A DNA stretch of 64,000 nt from JABCYV01 sp963696025 (GCA_963696025.1 CAVOII010000019.1:62001-126000), one strand, 5' to 3'. Counted from the first letter of the stretch, positions 34,485 through 43,170 are shown. A program made the numbers and translations. The notes: generated from the sequence alone by a model not told the origin.

Positions 34485-34500
34485 TGGTGCTTCACTTGCA
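34485..34500 (+). promoter_or_regulatory. Sigma-54-like promoter of the outer-membrane barrel gene
   Basis: TGG-TGCTTCAC-TTGCA: correct 8-base spacing and perfect TTGCA, weaker -24 side. Start near 34511, 80 bases before the ATG at 34594. Confidence 0.4.
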
Positions 34501-34593
34501 TTTGCTGCAACTGAGGGTACAAGACTGAAAAATTGGAGGGAGTATTTGAAATCGTCGCTGGAATGGCGATGGCGACGGAGGGAAGAGGAATCT

Positions 34594-35223
34594 ATGAAAA
34601 CCAAAAACATTGCAATGAAACGAGCAGCGGTAATGGTTGTAGGCCTCGTGTTTGTGCTGGCCGTGGGCGCAACGGCGCAGGAAGTTCGCTCGGAGATCAG
34701 CATCCAGGGCACGGGTTTTTTTACGAAGGACTCCACCGGTCAAGGCACGCTTCAGCGAAGCACCGACACAGGTGGGTTCCTCGTAGGCTATCGATATCAC
34801 TTCAATCGGTGGCTTGCGGCGGAAGGCGTATATGGTTATGACCGCAACACGCAACAGTTCTTCTCGAATGCCAGCCTGTCGAGAGTACAGGCGAATATTC
34901 ATCAGGCTACTGGGGGCTTGGTACTCAATCTACCGAGTCCGCGATTATTGAGGGCCAACCCCTACGTACTCGCGGAAGGAGGAGCCCTGGTGTTTGGTCC
35001 AACGAATAACAGGTTCGGGAATGTGCCGGGGGCACAGCGGCAAACCACTGGCGTGTTCGCCTACGGCGCAGGGGCTGACTTTCCGGTCTTAAGGCACGTT
35101 TCTCTAAGAGCCGAGTACCGTGGGCTCGTGTACAGCGCACCCGACTTCGGGCTCAGGAACCTGAATACCAATACGATCACGCACACGGCACAGCCCTCAG
35201 CCGGAATCGTGTTCCGTTTCTAA
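34594..35223 (+). CDS. Outer-membrane beta-barrel protein (OprF/OmpA-barrel-like)
   Basis: 209 aa from ATG at 34594 (GAGGAA before it). Signal peptide (MKTKNIAMKRAAVMVVGLVF, ...VGATAQ). The mature part alternates polar and aromatic residues as in eight-stranded barrels (GGFLVGYRYHFNRWLAAEGV, YGYDRN, LRANPYVLAEGGALVFGP, RAEYRGLVYSAPDFGL) and ends in SAGIVFRF, with a C-terminal Phe. No peptidoglycan-binding domain. Outer membrane location is well supported; the role is unknown. Confidence 0.85.
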   Translation: MKTKNIAMKRAAVMVVGLVFVLAVGATAQEVRSEISIQGTGFFTKDSTGQGTLQRSTDTGGFLVGYRYHFNRWLAAEGVYGYDRNTQQFFSNASLSRVQANIHQATGGLVLNLPSPRLLRANPYVLAEGGALVFGPTNNRFGNVPGAQRQTTGVFAYGAGADFPVLRHVSLRAEYRGLVYSAPDFGLRNLNTNTITHTAQPSAGIVFRF

Positions 35224-35237
35224 CTCGTCGGAGGTGT

Positions 35238-35270
35238 CACAGGGGCGGAGCCTTCCGCTCCTGTGCTTTT
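35238..35270 (+). terminator. Intrinsic terminator after the barrel gene
   Basis: CACAGGGGCGGA and TCCGCTCCTGTG form a 12-bp stem (one G-T pair) around a four-base loop, followed by CTTTT. It starts 15 bases after the stop codon. Confidence 0.75.
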
Positions 35271-35552
35271 ACCAGTCACTGTAAGCGCATCGATTTGATT
35301 AATAATAGGAAAGCTTGGACGACAACAGGTGGTAATCGCGATTGTCGGAGGCATATTGTTCTCCACTGCCGTCAATCTCTTCTTTATTACCGTGCGGTAG
35401 GTTATTGTCAAAGGGCTGCTGGTTTCGTTCTCGACTAAAAAAGGAACCAGCAACCAGAAAAGCAGCGGAAGTCGCATAATTGATTAGCGACTGGGTCTTG
35501 GCAAGCGACGATGAAGCCGAATGGTGTTTGCCTGAGGCGAGGAGCACGATGG

Positions 35553-36143
35553 ATGTTTGAGAGCATTCTCTGCCAGGTAACAGAATACGATCCTGACGTT
35601 CTTGAGTCGCTGCTTGAGCTCGCTGTCGAGATCGCTCGCGAGGGTCGAGAGGGACAACGCGTGGGCACGCTGTTCACGCTTGGAGACGAGGACGCGGTGC
35701 TCGCCCGATCAAGGTCGTTGATATTGGATCCGTTATCGGGGCATCCTGAGTCTTCGCGCCACATCACCAATATCAATCTCCGCGGAACCATCAAGGAATT
35801 GGCGCAGTTGGATGGCGGGTTCGTGGTAAGTCACGACGGAATTGTTCTTTCCGCGTGTCGCTACCTGGACGCCGTGGCCACGGAAGTGGACGTGCCACTG
35901 GGACTCGGCAGCCGCCATATAGCCGCGGCCAACATGAGTGCCGCGACCAAGGCGGTGGGCATCGTGGTTTCCGAGAGCTCAGTGATACGAATCTTCTGTC
36001 ACGGCCAACTGGTCGGGGAAATCATTCCGGACGTCTGGATGATGGATCATGCGGCCCACCTTCGTGGCACAGTGAAGCGGGAGCAAGTAGGCGAGTTGAC
36101 GGTGCTGACGCCAAATCCCGGACAAGCCTCCACCCCCAACTAG
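35553..36143 (+). CDS. DisA_N-domain protein, divergent diadenylate-cyclase-like
   Basis: 196 aa from ATG at 35553 (GAGGAG upstream). From about residue 75 it follows the DisA_N fold: ELAQLDGGFVVSHDGIVLSA, then GLGSRHIAAANMSAATKAVG and IVVSESSVIRIFCHGQLV. The catalytic DGA motif of c-di-AMP synthases reads DGG (87-89) and the RHR motif reads RHI (121-123), so activity is uncertain: the metal Asp and the conserved Arg-His remain but the last Arg is lost. The N-terminal 60 residues are an unrelated helical region. No membrane segment. Confidence 0.75.
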   Translation: MFESILCQVTEYDPDVLESLLELAVEIAREGREGQRVGTLFTLGDEDAVLARSRSLILDPLSGHPESSRHITNINLRGTIKELAQLDGGFVVSHDGIVLSACRYLDAVATEVDVPLGLGSRHIAAANMSAATKAVGIVVSESSVIRIFCHGQLVGEIIPDVWMMDHAAHLRGTVKREQVGELTVLTPNPGQASTPN

Positions 36144-36175
36144 CGCGACCAGCAGCTACAATATGGAAACAAGCT

Positions 36176-36403
36176 ATGACAACGTTGCAGGAATTCCGAT
36201 GTGAAGTCTGTGGAATCGTGACCAGTGATCCCATCCACTGGTTCGTGATTCAATGCGGAGATTCCGAACTTACCGTGCACCGATGGAAATCTGATGTCGC
36301 CAATGCGACCGGAGCGCGCCATTACTGCGGGGAAGCCCACGCCGAGGTGTATATCAGCCGCTGGTTTGACTCAGTGTGCACGCCGCCGAGTGACGTTGGC
36401 TGA
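36176..36403 (+). CDS. Small Cys-rich hypothetical protein, 75 aa
   Basis: Begins MTTLQEFRCEVCGIVTSDP with a CxxC, then WFVIQCGDSELTVHRW and ARHYCGEAHAEVYISRWFDS, giving four Cys and several His that could bind a zinc ion. 32 bases after the DisA_N gene, same direction, weak ribosome site. Family not recognised. Confidence 0.6.
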   Translation: MTTLQEFRCEVCGIVTSDPIHWFVIQCGDSELTVHRWKSDVANATGARHYCGEAHAEVYISRWFDSVCTPPSDVG

Positions 36404-36444
36404 ATCTCGCATCGCAGCCGCCGTTTAGACCAGAAGCAGAGCGC

Positions 36445-37274
36445 ATGATCGCTTTTCTTTCCATCATCGCCGTGGGGTTTTTTCTGGGGATGCGGCATGC
36501 CACCGACCCTGACCATGTGATCGCAGTCGCGACCATTGTCAGCCGGCAACGCAGCCTCACCCGCGCCGCTCTTATCGGTGCATTTTGGGGATTGGGTCAC
36601 ACCGTTACGATTCTCGTGGTCGGCGCCGGGATTATTCTCTTCAATCTGGTGATCCCGGTTCGGGTTGGCCTCAGCATGGAATTGTCGGTGGGATTCATGC
36701 TGATTATCCTGGGGATCATAAATGTTGCAAGTTTTCTGCGTGCCATCCCTGAAGTTCCCATTGCCTCACCCGACGAACTGCAGGGCAATGCCGCACACCA
36801 CTCAGGCGCCGTTCACACGCATTCTCACAGTCATGGGGATTATGTCCACAGCCATCGTCATGCGCACGGGCCTGAGGTCCATCCTCATGGACCCGACCAG
36901 ACGCGGTGGCGTTTTTGGATCGGATGCTTGCCCGATTCAGCGTATATCAGCACCTGCGACCGTTGGCAGTGGGTATCGTTCACGGACTGGCGGGCTCGGC
37001 GGCGGTGGCCCTGCTTGTTCTTACCACCATCCGCAATCCGCATTTGGCTATTGCCTATCTGCTGGTCTTTGGAGTCGGCACCATCGCAGGCATGATGGTA
37101 ATCACCATGAGCCTCGCTTCCACCCTCAGGTTTGCGGGAAGAAGCCCGCATGTTGCGCGCAAACTGGCAATGGCTTCGGGGCTGCTGAGCCTGTCATTCG
37201 GCCTCTTCGTGGTTTACCAGATAGGTTTCGTCAGCGGCCTTTTCACGGCTCATCCGCTATGGACGCCACGGTAG
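36445..37274 (+). pseudogene. Nickel/cobalt transporter (NiCoT/RcnA-like), frameshifted
   Basis: The first frame (from 36445) has GFFLGMRHATDPDHVIAVAT with the nickel-binding HX4DH (H18, D23, H24), further helices (GAFWGLGHTVTILVVGAGII) and a His-rich loop (HTHSHSHGDYVHSHRHAHG, about 124-142), then turns to nonsense after about 36900. The other frame picks up at 36906 with VAFLDRMLARFSVYQHLRPL, VHGLAGSAAVALLVLTTIRN and YLLVFGVGTIAGMMVIT to the stop at 37274. One indel at about 36895-36910 separates the two halves of a single transporter. It would import or export Ni/Co if intact. Confidence 0.85.
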
Positions 37275-37278
37275 CCAC

Positions 37279-37767
37279 CTACGGCAAAGTTTTCTTGTCG
37301 TTGCCTCCCCTGATCGCTTCGACTCTCATTGGTTCCGGCTTCTTCTTATCGGAAGCGGCCTTCTCCACGTGAATGTTCACCGCTTGCTCTAATTGAGCCA
37401 TCAGAGTTCGCAGGCTCTCGTCGCCAGAATCCAGGATCTTGCGCAGTTCTGCGCTAGCGTTCATGGCGTGCTTATACGAATCCCGAGCCTTGGTAAGAAG
37501 CCGGATCTGTTCGATGAACGCTGAGGCGTTTCTGGTAAACTCGCTCACCGCCTCCGTGTATATCTCCAAAGTTGCCGGGCGCGATGGTTGATCCTGGCCC
37601 TCGGTAAAAACCTTCGGCGGATCGACGGCGGCCCTCCCTTTCTCCGCCAGATGGTCACGGTAAGCTTTTATCAGCGCTTCGCCGTCCGCCTGTGAGGTCG
37701 ATTCCGGCATCGGCTTCGAGTCGAACTCCGGCTGCGGCCCTGCAGAATCCTCCAGCTTTTTCCACAT
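37279..37767 (-). CDS. Hypothetical helical protein, 162 aa
   Basis: Soluble and mostly helical. Residues 1-60 are polar; about 65-140 form a coiled-coil-like helix pair (YTEAVSEFTRNASAFIEQIR, AELRKILDSGDESLRTLMAQ). Basic tail. No family recognised. Convergent with the nickel transporter remnant (4 bases apart). Confidence 0.6.
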   Translation of the reverse strand: MWKKLEDSAGPQPEFDSKPMPESTSQADGEALIKAYRDHLAEKGRAAVDPPKVFTEGQDQPSRPATLEIYTEAVSEFTRNASAFIEQIRLLTKARDSYKHAMNASAELRKILDSGDESLRTLMAQLEQAVNIHVEKAASDKKKPEPMRVEAIRGGNDKKTLP

Positions 37768-37947
37768 TCACTTCACTCCTTTCGCAGAATCCGATAATTT
37801 TGGCCGGTTGAATATCTCTTGAGATGCAATCCTAGTCTACAGGTTGGCCTGTAGTGGCCCCTATTGAATCGAGCTGGCCATCGATAAGTTCTTTACAAAT
37901 GCCGGCCGTTTGCCTTAGATTGCCGCTAACGTGACAGGAGGGTTGCC

Positions 37948-38160
37948 ATGCCTGAGCCCAATTGGCGCGAGCTGTATGAAGCGGCTCTGCTCGAATTCAA
38001 CCCCACCGAACTGGACAAACGCGTTGCGGCCGCACGTAAGGCTATTCACAGGCGTCTGACCCAGGATGACTACATCAGCCCCGGAGAACGGGAGAAAATC
38101 AACGATGCTCTATCGGCTTTGTTTACCTTGACGAGAGAGCGAAACACCGGCAACCGATGA
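37948..38160 (+). CDS. Small helical protein, 70 aa
   Basis: ATG preceded by ACAGGAGGGTTGCC, a strong ribosome site. Sequence WRELYEAALLEFNPTELDKR then VAAARKAIHRRLTQDD; two or three charged helices and no membrane segment. It resembles short conserved unknown proteins of Acidobacteriota but I cannot name the family. Confidence 0.65.
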   Translation: MPEPNWRELYEAALLEFNPTELDKRVAAARKAIHRRLTQDDYISPGEREKINDALSALFTLTRERNTGNR

Positions 38161-38502
38161 GGTCTCATAGCGAGGAAGCCGGTGGCAAGAATCGCAGGTT
38201 GGAGAAATCCGACCAATTCACTCCGTGTTTGGGACTTCAAGAGGCAGACCAGACGCTGACCACCCCTCGACCCCATCGATCAGGATCCCAATGTCGCCGG
38301 TTATTGATCGACGGGATGTTGTCAGCCATGAAAAAATCTTGCAAGACCTGATCGATCTCGGCGGGATTGGAGGAATCGCCACCATCCGCCGGGCACCGGA
38401 CTTGCCAGGCTCTCCTCAAGTCAATCCCCTGCTGGCCGATATCTCCTAAGCGAACGTAAGCAAGCAATATGCGGTTCCCTTAGGACGAACGAGTAATAGC
38501 TC
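38161..38502. other. Stretch without a recognised gene
   Basis: Short frames exist on both strands (one with LQDLIDLGGIGGIATIRRAP on the plus strand) but none has a ribosome site or a known relative. It borders the decayed chemotaxis cluster and may hold further remnants. Confidence 0.4.
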
Positions 38503-38890
38503 ATGAGCAGCATAAAAGCCCTTATCGTGGACGATTCGTCGGTCATGCGCAAAATCGTGGAACGGTCGCTACTCCAAGCGGGGGTTGAGCTCAGTAAAGT
38601 TTTCGAGGCAGGGAACGGGGCCGAAGCGCTGGCAGTGCTCGCCGAGAACCGAGTAGAGTTGATCCTTTGCGACATCAACATGCCGGTGATGGATGGGCCT
38701 GGAGTTTGTAAAGCAGCTTTCCAGCGTCGAGAACGCCACGGGCGTCCCCGTGGTTATGATCACCACCGAGGGAAGTGAAGCGCATGTGCTACAGGCCCTG
38801 TCGTTCTGGGCGCGGGGCTATATCCGCAAGCCGTTTACTCCAGATCAGGTCAAGGAGCATGTCCTTCCTCTGCTGGCGGTGAAGGTATGA
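38503..38890 (+). pseudogene. cheY: CheY-like receiver gene with a one-base insertion
   Basis: The first frame encodes IKALIVDDSSVMRKIVERSL, phospho-acceptor D57 in LILCDINMPVMDG, then goes wrong. The next frame continues from MDG with LEFVKQLSSVENATGVPVVM, ITTEGSEAHVLQALS and GYIRKPFTPDQVKEHVLPLL to the stop at 38890. Changing GATGGGCCTG (about 38692-38701) to GATGGCCTG joins them. The four-base overlap with cheX indicates a former operon. Confidence 0.88.
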
Positions 38891-39374
38891 AAACGACGAG
38901 TGAATTGCCGGCAGTCAAGCCTAGCCACGAAACCTGGCTTCCGATGCTGGAAGTCGCCGCGTGCGAAGTTTTCGAAGTCATGCTGGGTTGCAAGCTTGCG
39001 GTGCTTGAAACCTCGCCTAAGGAGGCGCTGGACATTACGTCGATGGTCGGCCTGGCTGGGCGATTGCGCGGCCTGATGAGTATCCGTTGCAGCCGCAAGT
39101 CGGCTGCGGTCATGGCTTCCAAGATGCTTGGAGTCGAGGCAGACAAGGTCGGCCCGGAAATGTGTGATGCGTTCGGCGAAGCCTGTAACATGGTTGCCGG
39201 CAACTTCAAGAACAAGATTGAGGGATTGGGTGACGGCTGTATGCTGTCGGTTCCCACTGTGTGATCATGGGGAACGACTACGTCGTCCACTACTTGACTG
39301 ACACTCCGGCGCTGGAAGTCAGACTCCTGTTTGAAAACATGCCTATCGTGATCTCGCTGCAGGGCCACAGCTAG
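38887..39374 (+). pseudogene. cheX: CheX-type CheY-P phosphatase gene with a two-base duplication
   Basis: Codons 1-125 encode a CheX/CheC-fold protein with the ExxN active-site pair in FGEACNMVAGNFKNKIEGLG. At CCCACTGTGTGATC (39255-39268) the frame stops; the shifted frame reads VIMGNDYVVHYLTDTPALEV then RLLFENMPIVISLQGHS-stop at 39372-39374, the normal C-terminus. A duplicated GT (or TG) explains the break. It sits directly after the cheY remnant. Confidence 0.82.
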
Positions 39375-39450
39375 CGGCAAGGGACTATTTGTCTTCTAGA
39401 GTTGAATTCTCGCCATTACCTATGAAGGTCTTTGACGAAGGTGCGCTGAT

Positions 39451-39720
39451 TCAGTTTCGCTCTGCGGCCGATCCGAATATGGTTGACACCAGTTCGTAGA
39501 TCTCGGCCACGGCTTCATCCAGCTCGAAGGTAAAGCGCACCAGGTCGATGCCTTCAAGATCGGTGTGTTGCTTCAAGAGAACGCTCCAGGCGGGGTCGTG
39601 GACCAGGTCCACTTTCTGTCGCTCATAGTATCCGTAACCCAGGCCTCGCACGCGGCAGAGAAGATCGCTCAGATGGACCAGCGCCACCAACGGCTGGGCG
39701 GTCCTGCTTTGCTCTATATC
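39451..39720 (-). pseudogene. C-terminal part of an HDOD-domain gene
   Basis: Minus-strand frame with DIEQSRTAQPLVALVHLSDL, LCRVRGLGYGYYERQKVDLV and DLVRFTFELDEAVAEIYELV, the end of an HDOD (HD-related output) protein. It begins abruptly at about 39720, exactly where the inverted piece starts. Confidence 0.75.
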
Positions 39721-39911
39721 TCGGGTTCATGGTGAACTGCCTGGCTTTTTCAGCGGAATTTGCCCCCGCAGTCGAGCTGGCCTGCCGCGAGCAGATTCCG
39801 TTTGACGAAGCCGAGCGTACTACGATGGGGGTTCACCCACTGCGAGACTGGACGCGTCCTGGCGGAAAAATGGCACTTGGCTGACGACATCATCCAGGTG
39901 ATTGCCCATCA
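39720..39911 (+). pseudogene. Middle part of the same HDOD gene, inverted
   Basis: On the plus strand: LGFMVNCLAFSAEFAPAVEL, ACREQIPFDEAERTTMG, then (after a one-base shift near 39827) GFTHCETGRVLAEKWHLADD and IIQVIAHHHG. This is the segment that should directly precede DIEQSR in the neighbouring minus-strand piece (IAHHH-DIEQSR), so about 190 bases have been turned around in place. Confidence 0.75.
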
Positions 39912-40065
39912 TCATGGTGTTGTCATAGGACACGAGCTTAACCACTTCGTCCAGTTTCACCTCCTCAGCAGGCGCATTCAGCAGCTCCAGCAAAGGAAGA
40001 AAAACGGCTGGGATAGAGGGCGTGGTTTCGATGCACTGCACGCGCTCACGAATGTTGGCGGCGAC
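39912..40065 (-). pseudogene. N-terminal part of the HDOD gene, fused to cheA
   Basis: Minus strand: AANIRERVQCIETTPSIPAV, FLPLLELLNAPAEEVKLDEV, VKLVSYDNT, the usual N-terminal helix bundle of an HDOD protein, broken after YDNT at the inversion point. Roughly 80-100 residues between this and the middle part are missing. It is joined in frame to the cheA fragment. Confidence 0.7.
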
Positions 40066-40795
40066 GGTGATCAGGTTCAGGCGCTGCGAGGCGGCGTGGA
40101 AGCTGCTGTCTTTCACTCGGCTGGTGAACTGCAACACCTGGTTGCGCGCCAGCACAAGCTCGCCCACCAGATTCATCAATTTGTCGAGCAGCCCCACATC
40201 TGCCCGGATGGTGCTGTCAGAAGCTACGGATGACGCGCGTGCGGCCTGCTGGAAATTCAGTGCCTTCACCACATCGGTCGCCTGTACCACCTGCTGTTCC
40301 ACTAGAATCTCGCCTAGGTGACGGGGGTCGCCCGCCTGCTGCTTCTCCAGGGCTCGGTTGATCTCTGGCGCCGTGACCCCTGCCTGTTGCATCAGAATGT
40401 CGCCCAGTGAAGTCGATGAGTCGAGGGTTCCGGGCGCGGCTGACCGCACAGGTGCGAGAGCGGCCTCGATCTTCGCATTCGTTTCGGCCTTGGCCTCGGG
40501 CGGCTGTTGCAGGCGAGTCAGCTCCGCGATGAGCTTGCTGTAGTCACGCTCGCCTTCCTGGCCGGTGCTCGCGATGCTGGTCAGTATCTGACGCACTGCG
40601 TCCACTGTGCCCAATAATGCCGTGGTAATTTCAGGATTAAGCGCGAGTTGGCCATCCCGCAGCCGAGTCAGCAGGTTCTCTCCCACATGGGCAACTTTTT
40701 CCAGCTTGTTGAAGCCCAGAAATCCGCACGTGCCCTTGATGGTGTGGATGGTGCGAAATACGCCGGCCAGCGCATCCTTGTCGTGCGGTCCTAGC
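40066..40795 (-). pseudogene. cheA: CheA fragment (histidine-phosphotransfer and dimerisation regions)
   Basis: The frame runs from a TAG at about 40795 with DALAGVFRTIHTIKGTCGFL, carrying the phosphorylatable His of the Hpt domain, through GENLLTRLRDGQLALNPEIT, a long linker, and the P3 start VGLLDKLMNLVGELVLARNQ to SQRLNLIT, then passes into HDOD sequence. The start of the Hpt domain and all of the ATPase and CheW-like domains are missing, so it cannot function as a kinase. Confidence 0.82.
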
Positions 40796-40852
40796 TAGTA
40801 AGCTATTCAATACTCGACTATTCTGTCGTTGATGCTCATGAACCAGAGTTTC

Positions 40853-42058
40853 ATGGACCATGCCTACATCTGTGACGCGATTCGGACTCCGTTCGGCCGC
40901 TACGCCGGGGCGCTGTCCTCGATTCGGACCGACGACCTTGCCGCTATTCCTATCAGAGCGCTGATCGAGCGCAATCCCAGCGTGGATTGGGCTGAGCTCG
41001 ACGACGTGGTTTACGGATGCGCGAACCAGGCGGGAGAAGATAACCGCAATGTCGCACGCATGGCACTCCTGCTAGCGGGACTGCCGCTGCAGGTGCCGGG
41101 CGACACAGTGAATCGCCTGTGCGGTTCCAGCATGGACGCGGTTGCCATCGCAGCTCGCGCCATCAAGAGCGGCGAGGCCTCGGTGCTGATTGCCGGTGGT
41201 GTCGAGAGTATGTCCCGCGCCCCTTTTGTTCTCAGCAAGGGCGAGTCGGCCTTTTCGCGCTCCATGAAAATGGAAGACACAACCATCGGCTGGCGCTTCG
41301 TGAATCCTTTGATGAAAGCCAAATATGGAGTGGATTCAATGCCGGAAACAGCGGAGAACGTGGCCGAACAGTTCCACGTCTGCCGCCAGGACCAGGATGC
41401 GTTCGCCTTGAGAAGCCAGCAGCGTGCTCATGACGCCATACGAAGTGGACGTCTGGCAGAAGAAATTGTGCCGGTGCAACTGCCATCGAAGAAGGGCGAT
41501 GGCGCGGTGCTCTCTGAGGATGAGCATCCACGCCGGGATACCACGCTTGAAGCACTTTCAAAACTGAAACCGATTGTGAAGCCTGACGGCACAGTCACGG
41601 CCGGCAATTCTTCCGGCATTAACGATGGAGCCTGCGCGCTCCTGCTGGCCTCGGAAGATGCAGTCAAAAAGCATGGCCTTAGTCCTTTGGCCCGGGTTGT
41701 GGCGTCGGCAGCGGCAGGGGTGGCGCCGCGCATCATGGGCATGGGACCCGTCCCAGCCGCGCGAAAGGTACTGGCGAAAGCGAACCTGAGAATCGGCGAC
41801 ATGGACGTGATCGAGTTGAATGAGGCGTTCGCCGCCCAAGCCCTGGCCGTGCTGCGGGACTTGGGGATTGCCGACGATGCGCCGCACGTAAATCCCAATG
41901 GCGGCGCCATCGCTCTCGGCCATCCGCTAGGAGCCAGCGGTGCGCGCTTGATCACCACTGCCTTATATCAATTACGCAGAATTAGGGGAGAGTATGCACT
42001 GTGCACCATGTGCATCGGCGTGGGACAGGGAATTGCCTTGATTCTGGAGAGAGTTTAG
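40853..42058 (+). CDS. pcaF: Acetyl-CoA acyltransferase, 3-oxoadipyl-CoA thiolase type
   Basis: 401 aa from ATG at 40853, where the family normally starts (AYICDAIRTPFGRYAGALSS). The nucleophile is C90 (VNRLCGSSMDAV), with H357 (GGAIALGHPLGASGAR) and C387 (CTMCIGVGQG) completing the site; NEAFAAQALAV is also present. The N-terminal signature is that of PcaF/PaaJ, which cleave 3-oxoadipyl-CoA to succinyl-CoA and acetyl-CoA in aromatic breakdown, but no other pca/paa gene is near, so a general beta-ketothiolase role is possible. Upstream in-frame starts (40829, 40838) exist. Confidence 0.9.
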   Translation: MDHAYICDAIRTPFGRYAGALSSIRTDDLAAIPIRALIERNPSVDWAELDDVVYGCANQAGEDNRNVARMALLLAGLPLQVPGDTVNRLCGSSMDAVAIAARAIKSGEASVLIAGGVESMSRAPFVLSKGESAFSRSMKMEDTTIGWRFVNPLMKAKYGVDSMPETAENVAEQFHVCRQDQDAFALRSQQRAHDAIRSGRLAEEIVPVQLPSKKGDGAVLSEDEHPRRDTTLEALSKLKPIVKPDGTVTAGNSSGINDGACALLLASEDAVKKHGLSPLARVVASAAAGVAPRIMGMGPVPAARKVLAKANLRIGDMDVIELNEAFAAQALAVLRDLGIADDAPHVNPNGGAIALGHPLGASGARLITTALYQLRRIRGEYALCTMCIGVGQGIALILERV

Positions 42059-42087
42059 TCGCCCTTCAAACGAACTCTTCCACCGGT

Positions 42088-43170
42088 TCATTCCACCATC
42101 TTTGCCACGTGCACATCGAAGCCGGTTTGAGGCAGCAATGAGGTTAGCTCGAAGGCCCTGAAGCCATCGCCGGTGATTTCCGTATGACGATAGAGTCCCG
42201 GCTCGCGCTCCACTGTCTCGTGCCGGCCTTCGAGGTTATCTAAAAACCGCTGTGCCGCTTTCGTGTCTACTTCAAACCCCTTGGTTTTGGTTATGACGGC
42301 TTCCGTCGCGTAGGAGCGCACCAGCTTGGGCCAGTATTTTTCCAGCAGGCTGGTGCTGGCGAAAATGTCGGCCCAGACGATCTGACCATTCACCGCTGCC
42401 ACCACACCGACTGCATTATGATCTCGCAGTTGTTGAATCAGGCTCTGATAGCTGTGCTGGATGGGCTCGGCGACGGAGTCCACTTGTTTTTTGACATCCG
42501 CGTTCTCCATCACGCGGGCGTAAGAAGTGGTCTGTTGCAGTGGAGCACCCGCAGTCACCTCCACAGCTTGCGTCGCTTTTCCCACTTCGGCCCAGACCTG
42601 CGCCTGATCTTTGGCTCCCATGGCTTTACTCCGCACGGCGGGTTGCGCCATAGGTGCGCCGTCGATGGAATTCGTACCGAAGTTCGCCGAAGCACCCGTC
42701 CAGCGTCCGGGCTCAACGCAGAACACGCTGAGGTCGATGGGATCACTCTCGGGAGGGATGATTCGGTCCTTTCCGATCACGCGATCTTGCTTACCGCCAG
42801 TCACGATCTCGCCCGCGAGCAAAATGAGCGGTCGCTTGGAATTATTCACCAGCACCAGTTGATTCACCTGCGCTCCATCGTGCGGGATGGGGACATGACG
42901 CCTGCGCATGAGTGGCTGCAGGCTGCCAGACTCGGTTACCACGACGTCGCCCGACCGCAAGCCTTCGTCGAGCGTGAGGAAAACGCGGGTATCGTGCGAT
43001 GTGGCTGCTACGACTGGGAACACCGTCAGGTTACCGTGCCGAATGGGCGCCACCACCTTGTATTCGGATGTCGAAGCAACTTCGCCCGCAGGAGCTATGC
43101 ACGGTATGAATAACGCCAGCCCAGCCACCAGGGCGAGTACCAAGGCCAGAGCGGACAACTTGACAGTCAT
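42088..43170 (-). CDS. Secreted ARPP-1 (DUF6569)-type protein
   Basis: 360 aa with a signal peptide (LSALALVLALVAGLALFIPC). The conserved block LLAGEIVTGGKQDRVIGKDR, followed by IIPPESDPIDLSVFCVEPGR, is the hallmark of the ARPP-1/DUF6569 domain, named for its association with phosphatase-superfamily genes. Residues 200-360 contain the second half of the domain (NAVGVVAAVNGQIVWADIFA). Biochemical function not known. It is convergent with the thiolase gene and divergent from the sigma gene. Confidence 0.75.
   Translation of the reverse strand: MTVKLSALALVLALVAGLALFIPCIAPAGEVASTSEYKVVAPIRHGNLTVFPVVAATSHDTRVFLTLDEGLRSGDVVVTESGSLQPLMRRRHVPIPHDGAQVNQLVLVNNSKRPLILLAGEIVTGGKQDRVIGKDRIIPPESDPIDLSVFCVEPGRWTGASANFGTNSIDGAPMAQPAVRSKAMGAKDQAQVWAEVGKATQAVEVTAGAPLQQTTSYARVMENADVKKQVDSVAEPIQHSYQSLIQQLRDHNAVGVVAAVNGQIVWADIFASTSLLEKYWPKLVRSYATEAVITKTKGFEVDTKAAQRFLDNLEGRHETVEREPGLYRHTEITGDGFRAFELTSLLPQTGFDVHVAKMVE

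Noticed and set aside
36784..36900. Tandem His-rich coding stretch as a DNA repeat
   Set aside because: It encodes the metal-binding loop of the nickel transporter; the codon repeats follow from protein composition.
39760..40233. 157-codon plus-strand frame across the chemotaxis remnants
   Set aside because: Chimeric: its first third is the inverted HDOD piece, the rest is antisense to cheA.
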